Position numbers and translations under genes: made by a program. Below, piece by piece: positions 45,696-56,339 of a stretch of DNA of 64,000 nt (positions within the stretch are counted from its first letter, which is position 1; every line of letters starts with the position of its first letter). Source of the DNA: Adenophora triphylla var. japonica (lineage: Eukaryota > Streptophyta > Magnoliopsida > Asterales > Campanulaceae); NCBI GenBank assembly GCA_022495995.1, contig JAFEMH010000527.1, positions 1 to 64,000 of the forward strand. Reading direction: 5' to 3'. Below the pieces are notes generated by a model that worked only from the letters and a program-made list of their open reading frames with translations, was not told the origin of the DNA and ran no database searches.

Positions 45696-48089
45696 ATTCA
45701 TTCAGTCTTGTAGGTTCTAGTGTGTCTTTCTTACTTCCACTTTGGGCATTGGTATGTAATGTCCACTTTAGATTAGTTACTTCAATAATAAAAAAGGGTC
45801 TTTCTTTTCTCTCTAGACTTGAGACATAATCTCGCATTACTTTCAAGAAGATTGTTTTATTTATAATTATCACTTGGTTGCTAAACTCACTGATAAACTC
45901 ACCGGCTAATAAAGTAAACAATGAATGAATGCTTTGATTGGAGTAAACAACTCACCGTTCCTTCTTCATATACACCATCCCTATACACCCTTCTCTCATA
46001 CACTCTCTCCATACTCCACCATATACTTTTCATACACTCCTTGTACATACCCGTTATACCTTCTCAAACATACACTTCCCCAAAAACACTCTCCCCCGCT
46101 TGACCTCCTTTCCATATGATCAAGACAAGCACAAAGACCGTTGTTGCTCATCATCAGAAAATAGCCTGCTCCCGCCAATGCAAGATGCAAAGGGTTGTTC
46201 TTATCCTTCGCAAGTGCTACATAAATATCAACTAGGGGCTCACCAACCCCCAAATCTCGCGTCTCCTCTGATTTTCCATTTGATCGATAAGCTTTCATTG
46301 AATATGCTCACATATCTTTCGCATGGTCCGAATACATTTTGCCTTACTCAATAAATCGGTTAAATGAGTTTGCATTTATTTTAAATACTCTTTTGAGAAT
46401 GCTATCCAGTAGCGATTGAAGCTTAAACCTCTCACCATAGGAAGCCATAACCTTATCCTCACTAAATAATACCCTTTCATTTCAAGATCGACAAGTTTTG
46501 AGACCCTAAGGAAGAAGCCCATACTAGGGGCTCCCTTGATTCACAAAGGAAGTAATCACCTCCAAGCTCAAGAAAGGCGGAATGCGAAAGAAACTCATAC
46601 AAGGGGCTCCCTCGAAGGGACCACCTCCAAACCCAAGAGGGAAAGGTAAAACCATCCTAAGACATACACTAGGGGCTATCGCGAGCAAACAAATCCGAAG
46701 GCTTTTCTCGATAAGAGGGTGTTAAAAAAAAAAAAAAAAAAAAAAAAAACAACCTTCATCACTCCGAAGTGAACTTCCCATCTCAAAGGTTGTGAAAACG
46801 AGATATCGAGTGAAGGTCCTATCGTGATCAAGTTACCTGCTGAAATCACAACAAACTCGCGAGAAGAAGCAACAAAAATTCCCTCTTGGACAAATCCCAT
46901 AAACCCATTCCAAAGTCCATCCTCTCACTTTTAGAGGATTCCATCACCACCCTTGACCTTGCCAAAATCAAAGTTAACCTCACTCTTAGAGGTTCTGAAG
47001 AAGCAGCAACAAGAAAATCCCTTCACCTTAGAAATTCCAAACACATCCCTCAAGCCAACCTCTCAAAGAATGGCCCAGCCGACCTCTCACTTTAAGAGGT
47101 CATGTTAAGCATCATCCAATGGTCGATCGCAACCCAAAGACCAGCTACAACCGCTACCGAATGGCATTCTCAAAAGATTATTTAAAAGAAATGCATATTC
47201 AGATTTTTGAGTCACTTGTTATCCTACGTGAGCATATTACATATTCTCTCAAAAGTTTGGGAACTTGTCCTATTCTTGAAATTCGTTCATTCGACTCCTC
47301 AAACACTGTCTGCAAAAGTCTCACTGGGCTTCGCATCCGTGCCTCTCGGCGGCACTCCAGGTAAAAGCAAGGAGACACGCGCCAGGGACTACTCCCCTCG
47401 GCTTGCGAGAACAAAGGAACAAAGAATCTTCACTTGAAGGAATGAAAAAATCTTTGGGTTATAATCAGTCAATTCCCACCTTTTCTTCCACCCCAATCTT
47501 TTTTCTATTTTTCATTCTTTCCCATGAAGGAGATCAATGCAACGGCAGCCCGCACCACAATTACCACCGAACAGAGCAGCAAGCAACAACGGAACATCCT
47601 ACTCCTTCTAAAGACAAGCCCAATTCCAGCTTCTAATCAAAACAGTCATTATTTGTTTACTCATATAATTGGAATTTGATAAACCAATCAGTGAGGTCCA
47701 TTCACGAGCAATCAAGATGTAATTCTGAATAAAATAAATTCTTCAAATGTCTCGACAAGTCTTCTTTTTCTACATCATAGGAAAATAGAGCCAAACACTG
47801 TCTTTCTGTCAAGCAGGGGCTTCCATACACTTTTCCACACCTTGTGATGCTTATACTCTCCCAAAAGAGTCAGACCCAAAAAGCGAGAGTGTCATACACG
47901 AATTCGGGATCCATTCCCACCTTCGAAAAATGTGCCCCTGCACATATACATTTCCGATTCCCGTCCAGCAACTGATTGACCATTGTTCGAAACGAGGGGT
48001 CGCCCCCGTGGCCGCAAGATGACTCTGTCTGCAAATAGGGGTGCATTGAATCTCTCCAAGCTGGGGCTTTTGTTAAGCTGTTCTCTCAG
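45696..48089 (+). other. T3 interior without recognised genes
   Basis: No conserved ORF. It holds direct repeats of AGGGGCTCCCT/CACTAGGGGCT phrases (46230-46680), a 28-base A tract (about 46723-46750) and several CTCTTAGAGGTT- or CTTTTAGAGGATT-like repeats (46930-47100). Most of it looks like diverged tandem repeat sequence. Confidence 0.5.
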
Positions 48090-48245
48090 GCTCTCTTCAG
48101 GTTTGCTCTGCATCATCAACTGGGGCTTCGCCATTTCCTTCAGGTTTGCTCTGCATCATCAACTGGGGCTTCGCCATTTCCTTCGTGTTTGCTTTGCATC
48201 ATCAAGCTTCGCCATTCATCATCAACTGGGACTTCGCCAAGGTCA
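48090..48245 (+). repeat. T3 44-bp repeat, about three copies
   Basis: GTTTGCTCTGCATCATCAAC followed by TGGGGCTTCGCCATTTCCTTC is repeated at about 48101, 48145 and, shortened, 48189-48235. Confidence 0.75.
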
Positions 48246-48669
48246 CTTCATCAAACATTGGGGCTCCCCTCAACAAAAATGGGTCGACTATGTGCTCTAA
48301 CAAAAATCGGAGCTCCAATGAAGTCATATCTAGCATGAAGGGCATCCCTTGTCATCAAGATCAGCATGTGGAAAACTCTTTGAGTTAGTTAGAAACATGA
48401 TTAATCATAAGGCCTCTTTATCAAATAAACATGCTTTCAAAATACTGTCCTCCTTGGTACCTTGTTTACAAAAATCACTCTTTGGTCTCCACAAATTTTC
48501 AAACTCTTCAAATCTATCAAAAACGTATCTCTGTGACTCTCAAGATGACTCGGCCCTTATGTCTGGACATCAAACCTACCTAATCCCACCTTCTATCATC
48601 GACACTTACTCGGCCTCGCCTAGTTTAAACCAATAACCTTTCTGCTCAAACTGCCTTGTTTAGACTTAC

Positions 48670-48960
48670 CGCAAATGTAAAACCCTAGCCTCAAACCTAG
48701 GTGACAAATACCTCTCTAAACCCTAGCCTCAAACCTAGGTGACAAATACCTCTCTAAATCCTAGCCTCAAGCCTAGATGACAAATACCTCTCTAAACCCT
48801 AGCCTTAAGCCTAGGTGACAAATGCCTCTTTCTAAACCCTAGCCTCAAGCCTAGGTGACAAATACCTTTCTAAACCCTAGCCTTAAGCCTAGGTGACAAA
48901 TGCCTCTCTAAAACCCTAGCCTTAAGCCTAGGAGACAAGACTCCTCTCTAAGCCTTAGCA
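48670..48960 (+). repeat. T3 38-bp array with telomere-like core
   Basis: Seven to eight units with TAAACCCTAGCCTC, then CCTAGGTGACAAATACCTCT. Each has an inverted repeat CCTAG/CTAGG. TAAACCCTAG resembles the plant telomere repeat, but the unit length and context make this an internal minisatellite. Confidence 0.85.
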
Positions 48961-49074
48961 ATGATTATCCCAATCTTTTAATCGCTTGGTTCTTCGGCTC
49001 GGGAAGCCATAATAATCCCAATCAATTCACACAACTATTCTTCATCGCAAACAGAGCCTAAGTCCTTTGGCAGC

Positions 49075-49480
49075 TACAGTTTCCCGCATTTTAGAGGTCT
49101 ATCCTCCATTTCAAGGGTCCGTCCCGCATTTCAGAGGTCTATCCTCCATTTCAAAGGGTCCGTCCCGCATCTTCAAAGGGTCCGTCCCGTACTTTCAAAG
49201 GGTCCGTCCCGCATATCAAAGGGGTCCGTCCCGCATTTCAGAGGTCTATCCTCCATTTCAAGGGTCCGTCCCGCATCTTCAAAGGGTCCGTCCCGTACCT
49301 TCAAAGGGTCCGTCCGCATATCAAAGGGTCCGTCCCGCATTTCAAAGGGTCTATCCTCCATTTCAAAAGGTCCGTCCTCCATCTCAAGGGTCCGTCCGTA
49401 CTTTCAAAGGGTCCGTCCCGCATCTTCAAAGGGTCCGTCCCGCACCTTCAAAGGGTCCGTCCCGCATTTCGAAGTCAAAA
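49075..49480 (+). repeat. T3 21-23-bp array
   Basis: About 18 units of CTTCAAAGGGTCCGTCCCGC and variants (TTTCAGAGGTCTATCCTCCA). The spacing is irregular, with two unit types interleaved. Confidence 0.85.
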
Positions 49481-49489
49481 TTATCCAAT

Positions 49490-49695
49490 CTTTGGGTGAC
49501 TCCCGGACAGTCAAATCTTTGGGTGACTCCCAAATCTTTGGGTGACTCCCGTGAGTCAAATCTTTGGGTGACTCCCCGGACAGTCAAATCTTTGGGTGAC
49601 TCCCCGGACAGTCAAATCTTTGGGTGACTCCCCGTACAGTCAAATCTTTGGGTGACTCCCCGTACAGTCAAATCTTAGGGGTGACTCCCACAAAA
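49490..49695 (+). repeat. T3 22-29-bp array
   Basis: Nine copies of CAAATCTTTGGGTGACTCCC with or without CGGACAGT or CGTACAGT spacers. Confidence 0.85.
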
Positions 49696-49769
49696 GTCAA
49701 ATATTTGGCTTTTGATTCCCACACAGTTTTTTCCGCATTGCCCCATACACTTTCTCTCAGTACGCGAAT

Positions 49770-50540
49770 CAAGACTAAACTTGGTTTATTTGCACAACAC
49801 ACGGAGAAATCAAGACTACACTTGATTTGTTCCATCACACACAATTTTCAAGGGAAAATCAAGACTATACTTGAATTTCCTTTCCACACATTATCTCACA
49901 ACATATTTTCGCACGGAGAAATCAAGACTGCACTTGATTTGTTCCATCACACACAATTTTCAAAGGAAAAATCAAGACTATACTTGAATTTCCTTTCCAC
50001 ACATTATCTCACAAATCAAGACTACACTTGATTTGTTCCATCACACACAATTTTCAAGGGAAAAATCAAGACTATACTTGAATTTCCTTTCCACACATTA
50101 TCTCACAAATCAAGACTACACTTGATTTGTTCCATCACACACAATTTTCAAAGGAAAAATCAAGACTATACTTGAATTTCCTTTCCACACATTATCTCAC
50201 AAATCAAGACTACACTTGATTTGTTCCATCACACACAATTTTCAAGGGAAAAATCAAGACTATACTTGAATTTCCTTTCCACACATTATCTCACAAATCA
50301 AGACTACACTTGATTTGTTCCATCACACACGATTTTCAAAGGGAAAATCAAGACTATACTTGAATTTCCTTTCCACACATTATCTCACAAATCAAGACTA
50401 CACTTGATTTGTTCCATCACACAACATATTTTCCCACGGAGAAGGCAAGACTATACTTGATTCTCCTTTCCACACACAACATATTTTCTCACGGAGAAGG
50501 CAAGACTATACTTGATTCTCCTTTCCGTACATCTCTCAAT
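49770..50540 (+). repeat. T3 array of about 90-bp units
   Basis: Seven to eight units alternate ATCAAGACTACACTTGATTT with ATCAAGACTATACTTGAATT, separated by CACACAATTTTCAA and CACACATTATCTCAC. Each half contains TCAAG/CTTGA inverted arms. Confidence 0.88.
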
Positions 50541-50869
50541 ATTATTCGAATCGCCCTTAGATTCGATCCCCAAAGCCTTGCCACAAATCGCATCTTTGGC
50601 TTGAGACGCTGCACGTCCGCCACTCTCGGGTACTAAACGCCCACGTTTTCGAACTACGACTTGGCTTGATTCCTCTTGGGATACGTAGGTAGCCCGACGT
50701 GGGTCCAGCCGCTCGACCTACCTGGTCATCCTTTTGCGACTCAGCTCGAGTCCAAACCTCACATCCGCAAGCTCACCATTTCACCTCCTGAAATCCCTTT
50801 TTTCAGGACGGATCCTATTTTTTATCGTCGACCCCACTTGTCTTACAAGAAGCGTCGCCGAGGGGCTAC
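50541..50869 (+). other. T3 3' untranslated end with hairpin motif and polypurine tract
   Basis: A hairpin motif lies at 50650-50694 (inner arms TCCT/GGGA). GAGGGGCTAC directly precedes the LTR at 50860-50869. Confidence 0.8.
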
Positions 50870-52301
50870 TGTTAGTACCCGGTCCGAAAAAAGGGACTGA
50901 AGTGCAATTCGGGAAAATCTGGGACTAAACTGGCACTTGGAAGCTTTTTGGACCAAATAGGAAATATTGGAAAATTCAGGGACTAAACTGGAAATATGGA
51001 ATATTTGGGACGAAATTGATATATTAAAATTCCTGGGATTAAATGAAAAATAAAATCCTAAAGAACGAATTGCAAATGAAGTCATTAGAGTGGCCAAAGT
51101 GCGACTGCAAAATCGCGAGACGAAACGGATAATAATGGTACTAAATTGTGGCCAAGGTTTGCTGTGTAAGTGGCCGAGCTTTCTAGGCCATTGGAAACAA
51201 GTTGCCGGCCATTGGAAACAAGTGGCCGGCCATCCAAGGCAATTTGGGGCCAAGGTTATTGCAATTTGGAGCAATTGCCATTTGGGCCTAGGCAGAATTA
51301 ATATGGGCCGATCGACCCTTTTAAGCTCATTTGGCCGATCGACTATTATCAGCCGCCGCCATAATCTAATTTCTAGTGCCGATCGGACCTTATTTTAAGG
51401 CCGATCGACCCTTTATTTTTGTGCCGATCGAACCTTATTTTAGGGCCGATCGACCCTTCAGTGGCCCAGCCCAAGTTCCGAGGTATTATAAATAGGGGTG
51501 CCCGGCTCCCATTCTCAACACACAATTTTACTCGGGAGAAGCGAGATTACACTTGCTTTACCCACAGTTCTTCTTACTCTCTTCGAATCGCCCTAGATTC
51601 GACCTCAAAGTCTTGCTACAATTGGTAAGACTCTTTTTAATATTTTTGTTCTTTATTATTATTGTCTTTATTATTATTATTGTTTGCATGCTTAGTATAT
51701 TTTAATTACTTTATTTCTTGCTTATGTCATATATGCTAGATTTAGGGTTGTTTTAATATATTTAAATATGTAATAGCCGAGGATGATCCAAGGTTTCGCC
51801 CTAAGAAACCCAATGGATCTAGGAACTATTTCTTTCCTTCCACCTTAGTAATAATTGTCCCATGATCAACAATCCCCCAAGGATGAACGTTGATTAGTGC
51901 ACCTTCCGAGGGCCTAACTCAAAGGTTCTAAGGTGTGATCATCAATAAATTCTTTCTCTCCCCTCCTCCTTATGCATGATCCCGCTTCTTCTATCTATTC
52001 CCGTAAACACCGCACACAACCAACACCCCACATGCTAGAAAGACCGATCCGTCGGGCAATAGGAGTGATAGCGTTTCTTCTTCTGTTGTAACTTGACCCC
52101 CGAACCCAATTAACTGTTTAGCCTTTTTTCAAAGCTTTGGGCTATATCAAAGTGGCGTGGCGACTCTCAAAATTAAACTAATATTTTAATATAGTTTAAA
52201 GCGAGTGTCACTAAATGAATATCCCATTTCGATCCGACATTTTTATAATTAATTTATTTCAAACCTCCGAATGCGCGTTGCATCGGGACGGGGTATTCAC
52301 A
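50870..52301 (+). repeat. T3 3' LTR
   Basis: 1432 bp, near-identical to 40954-42363 except for a tandem duplication of about 22 bp near 51200-51222 (GGCCATTGGAAACAAGT repeated). The TATAAATA box is at 51487-51494 and the U5 block at 52087-52167. Confidence 0.93.
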
Positions 52302-52306
52302 GGCGT

Positions 52307-52463
52307 GTAACGTGACCTCCGAACCCAAATCTCTAATCTCGGGCATTTTTCAAAGTTTTGGCCCTTAAAAACAAAAATGGCGTGGCGACTCCGTTTTCCG
52401 GTTTTATTTGGTTTTCAAAGAATCGAAAAATCGAATTTTTCCGCGAATGGCAACATCGTTACA
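52307..52463 (+). repeat. T1 3' LTR, second part
   Basis: It continues the T1 LTR after the T3 insertion, beginning with the U5 block (52304-52394) and ending ATCGTTACA. The T2 LTR ends ATCATCACA at the equivalent place. The combined length of 1729 bp supports this end point. Confidence 0.75.
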
Positions 52464-55025
52464 GGCTCGCATCATGCTGAGAGGGAGGGCGTTGACTGCT
52501 GATCCATTGACTACTAATACCCCGAGGAGAGAGATGATGTTGAACCGGAGAGTGATGTACAAAGCTTCATTGTGCCCCGAGGCCCCTTTCGGCAGGTCTT
52601 CGTCACAGAAGGTGAGCATACTACCATACAGTCGGGAATCGTAGATCTGATCTCTTTCCTGAGAGGGAGAGTCATCGAGCCATCCCTTTACTGTCTTTCT
52701 CTTGAGAGGCAAAGCTTTTGGTGGTGCCTCGGGATTGTGTCGAGGTAGCTTGTGGTGGTGGCCGCCCTTGGTCAGCACGTTGATTGAGTGCGAGTGCCAA
52801 GTTGACTTTGACTTTCCTTTGCCGGCCCATGCTCTGAAGTTGGGCAAATTGAACCTTGGCTGATCCCGCGGGGGATTAGGCTTCTGGCTGGCGGTAAGGT
52901 TGCTAAGATTTGAGGTATTCTGGTGTCCTGAGGCCTGAACTTTGGCATCAGCAAGATTTTTTGGCTTTCCCACCCCTGTCTGCTCTAAAGCTGCGTGGCT
53001 TGAAGGAAGGGAGGACTGGCTGGAGTAGAGTACATAGTAATCGAACTTCCCAGATGGCTCTCCGAGTGTACCCACGCTGGTGTCTCTAGCTTCATATCTT
53101 TCTTTCAGTTTCTGCTGAGAAGACTTTTTCTTCTGCTTTCTAGGAGAATCACCCGTGATCATGTCTTGGAACTCGTACTCAAGGCATTCAGAGCAGTCAC
53201 AAACATCGTAACTGATGTGGACGTTTGATGAGGACCTGGCTGGAAGAGGCGGAGGAACTGGCTCTGCGGCAATCTTCTTTGGCACCCACTCGATGGAGTT
53301 CACACTTTTGTTGTTCGGAAAAGGGTTTCCGACTGTATTAGGTCCACGGGGATGCTCCAATTTTCCTTCCTCTATCAAATTCTGGATTTCGTGTCGTAAC
53401 CCCACGCAGTTGTCAGTTATGTGCCCATGATACTGGTGGAAGGCGCAGTATTTGCTTTTATCAGCGTTGACTACGGGATTCCTGGGTTTGTAGTTTTCAA
53501 CAGGCTTGAGGAGGCCTTCCTTTATTAGTCCTTTCAGCATCTTACTCAGAGGCATATCCAACTTGTCGAAGTGCACGGAAGGATGCTTCGTGTTGAAGCT
53601 GTTGCTTTGCGGGACTGGGTTTTTGTTGCCCAACTGATGTCCCTGATGGATGTGGTTGACGGACGTATCTTTCCCTTTGCCGAGGGCCGGTGCAGGATTG
53701 AATGTAGCTGCTGATCTGTATATATACGGCTGTACTGTGGCCAGTTTTTCCTTGAGATCCTTTTCGAACTGTGAGCCGGCATTGACCATGGCTCGAAGAT
53801 CTGGGAAGAAGTGATGACTGATGAGCGTTCTGATGGACGGCCTCAAGCAGGACTTGAAAATCTGCATCTGTTCATCTTTGGAGAGTGGTTCCATAATTTC
53901 GGAGAATTTCCAACTCTACCTCTTGTAGAATTCTCTGACGCTTTAATCTATTTTTTGCTCGGTGGTGATTAAGTTCTCACGACTTGTTTCCCACTCTAGG
54001 TTGGATCTATACCGCTTTAGGAAGATATTGCTGATCTGATCCCAGGTATGGCGATCTGCAGGCTTGACCCTTTGGAACCATCGTAACGCTGAACTCTTGA
54101 GCGTATGCTGGAAGTGATCGGCCATTTGCTGAAGGGTTGCTCCTTTCTCTCTCATGCCGAGAACGTAGGTGTCAACATGCGTTTGTGGACATTCGGTTCC
54201 ATCGAATCGGTCCATTTCCGGCATTCTAAACTTGGCAGGGAGAGGCGTGACCATTCCCAGATCTGTGGATCTGAGCGTTTCTTGCTTTGAGCTGCTTATG
54301 CTGGCCTTCAGGTCTTTCATCTGTTTGACCATCCAGGCTAGGGCTGGGTCCAGTGGTGGACTTTGAGGCTAGGTGCCGGGTGCTTCCATATGAGCGGCAG
54401 TAATTGGAGGTGGGAGGCTTGATATATGTGGATATATGGGGGCCTTTTCTGGACTGTATCAGGGTTTATCCCCGATGTTTTGAGGTTCGTGTATAGGCAA
54501 TGGATTGAACCCGGGAGGGTATTGGAGGATGTTGACATCTGTTTGAGATGATCCAGCGGTGCGCTGGTTGTACTGAGTGATGGGAATAGTACTGGCTTGG
54601 CCGTATATAACAGGGGTGCCTTGAGAGGTGGCAACATGAAGCCTAGGTCGGTTGTTTCCTTGGTTCGAAGGCATCCCGTAAGTTGGCGGGGGAGGAACCT
54701 GGTTGAAGGTTTAAGGAGTTGATCGGGGAGGCTCGTCGTCCTCGATCAGAACGAAAGTACCGTCTGGTTGGGGGATAGCTGCTATACCTCGCTCATTCAG
54801 AAGCTGTATCACGAAATTCTGCTGATCTTCTTTCAGCCTTTTGTGAACCTCACAGGCCCGGATGGCTTCTTCCAATGTCATATTTGTTACCGGTGGCGGG
54901 GTTCCATTCCTGTCACGATTTCTCGGTGAGCTTGACATGTCAGAGAGTCTGGCTGAAGGAACTGAGGGAACCGAAGAACTGTCTGACGCTACCGTAAATG
55001 TGACTCTGGCGAGGCGCTGACCCAA
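52464..55025 (-). pseudogene. T4 gag, single frame with several stop codons
   Basis: One frame can be followed from about 55025 to the T1 junction. The likely start is ATG at 54938 (MSSSPRNRDRNG). Capsid core: FDGTECPQTHVDTY, LKSSALRWFQRV, WDQISNIFLKRYRSNLEWE (54230-53990). A C-x2-H-x4-H-x4-C knuckle CAFHQYHGHITDNC lies at 53447-53406. Near 52510 the frame enters protease (VNGSAVNALPLSMM) and is cut. Five or so in-frame stops (near 54711, 54460, 54370, 53945, 53920) are the only lesions I see; there are no indels. That fits slow decay of methylated DNA by C-to-T change. Confidence 0.85.
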
Positions 55026-55440
55026 AATTCTGAACCACTTTCTGCTCGCTGCAGGGAACGACAGGCAGGGTTTAGGCTTCGGAAAGGGTATTTGGCTCAG
55101 GGTTTCGGGCTAGTGCAATGTGCAGTTACCGATTAATGTTTACTTAAAACGTATTTTCTCAGAGTCCTAATCGGTTGGAAAAGATCGTGTCTTCTTTTTC
55201 GCAACTAACCCAAGGCTCTAATCAGTGGATCTCGTCACTACGTTTATAAGCCCCTCGTTTTCAACTTTAAATCGTCTTCCCGGGACGGACAATCCCGAGC
55301 GAGGGTCCTATAAGGCAAGCGAGTTCCACCGATAAAGGAAAAAAGTGAACTTAAGGCTAGCTGGTGTGAATGTGTGCCCAAAGATCGCGGCATTTTTATC
55401 TTTTTTGAACCTCTTTCTCTTGTAAGGGGTCACCGCTTCA
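55026..55440 (-). other. T4 5' leader
   Basis: No gene. 55130-55340 matches the T2 leader at 17100-17300. I could not fix the primer-binding site or the exact LTR edge, both of which should lie near 55420-55460. Confidence 0.5.
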
Positions 55441-56339
55441 CATCGGTTTGAAGACATTCGGTTTAAATTGAAAAACGGAGTCGCCACGCCATTTTGATTT
55501 CCTCAAAACTTTGAAAAAAAAAGGATTAGGGTTCGGAGGTTAAGTTACTCCATGGGAAGAACGTTTGACGTTCACCCAAGGAGTCTTGCCGAAGCAAGTC
55601 TTCCAAGATCCAATTTTCGTGTTTGTTTTGTGCTTTTGTGTGTGAGATGTGATTTGAAAAGGGAGGGAATGTGCCAAGTAGTCATCCGGACGTATAAACC
55701 ATGAGTTGGTTATCGCTCAGGATTCCTTGGATTTTGGTATGTTCGGGACTTTGATCCCGTGCTCATCTTGGACTTACGATCATCATTAAGTGACCTTTGG
55801 TCATATGTGATCGAAATAGGGACACCTCTTTTATAGTCCAAGAATGAGACTCTTTAGAAAGGAAGGACCTTTGCCCATCAATCCTACATCTTGAGACGAT
55901 TTGAGCTTGATAGGGACATTTGTGCTCGTCTCAAATGATGATCGGAGATGTAGGGGCTTAAGTTCGTCCATTTCTAAAGGGACTTCGACTATGGCATCTT
56001 TATATGGAGGAAACGATGTAAAGATGAGACCTTTATACCGCTACGCCCCAAGAGGTGCTTCAAGTACCAAAAGGGACTAAGGTGAGGGGTATAAAGATTG
56101 GATCTTTATACTCATCCTATGCCTTTTTGTGCCTTAAGAAGGTCACTAGGCAATCCTTGGAGAGTGATCCAATCATGAGGGACATGGGGGAGTTACATTT
56201 AAAGGTAAAGATGACATTTTTATGCAAACAAGTGTAATGAACACTATGAAAACTAAGACAAGGAATGTAAAGGAGAGACCTTTAAGGCTTTCCTATGTCC
56301 TTTAAGAACCTTTTAGGTGGACAATCCTTGGAAGCAAGG
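55441..56339 (-). repeat. T4 5' LTR, part
   Basis: The U5 block at 55476-55550 matches those of T1, T2 and T3. Further right are several diverged repeats built around GATGTAAAGATGAGACCTTT and ATAAAGATTGGATCTTTATA (55990-56280). Sire-1 starts at 56340, so the rest lies outside the window. Confidence 0.6.

Larger units (their letters stand above)
40954..52301 (+). mobile_element. T3: non-autonomous large retrotransposon derivative made of tandem arrays
   Basis: LTRs 40954-42363 and 50870-52301 enclose 8.5 kb. The duplication GGCGT is at 40949-40953 and 52302-52306. A Tat-type primer-binding site and polypurine tract are present. The only coding trace is the C-terminal end of a Tat gag at 45045-45695; no protease, RT, RNase H or integrase is visible. 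At least six different tandem arrays fill most of the interior. The LTRs differ by a 22-bp duplication and a handful of bases, so it moved recently and must have used proteins supplied by another element. Confidence 0.9.
1..52463 (+). mobile_element. T1: Tat-lineage Ty3/gypsy retrotransposon, split by three nested insertions
   Basis: T1 survives as four blocks: 1-539, 20105-29414, 39134-40953 and 52307-52463. Reading across the gaps gives, in order, the end of protease, a G-patch-like segment, the integrase C-terminal half, two antisense genes, a tandem array, a polypurine tract and a 3' LTR of 1729 bp. Its 5' LTR and gag lie left of the window. Antisense ORFs between pol and the 3' LTR are an established trait of several Tat-lineage families. 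RT and RNase H are missing. T1 is inserted in T4, whose gag is cut at 52464. The joins are supported by exact 5-bp duplications around each insertion. Assignment to Tat is by protein similarity and architecture, not by a search. Confidence 0.85.
52464..56339 (-). mobile_element. T4: Tat-lineage retrotransposon, partial
   Basis: The gag, leader and part of the 5' LTR of a minus-strand Tat element are present. The downstream part (protease onward) is expected left of T1, outside the window, because T1 inserted at 52463/52464. The LTR is in turn cut by Sire-1 at 56339. T4 is thus the oldest layer in the window. Confidence 0.75.

Noticed and set aside
48670..48960. Telomeric repeat tract
   Set aside because: TAAACCCTAG occurs once per 38-bp unit within T3. 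It is an interstitial minisatellite, not a run of the 7-bp telomere repeat.
43122..50540. CRISPR-like regular repeats
   Set aside because: The arrays have contiguous or irregular units with no unique spacers, and they sit inside a plant retrotransposon.
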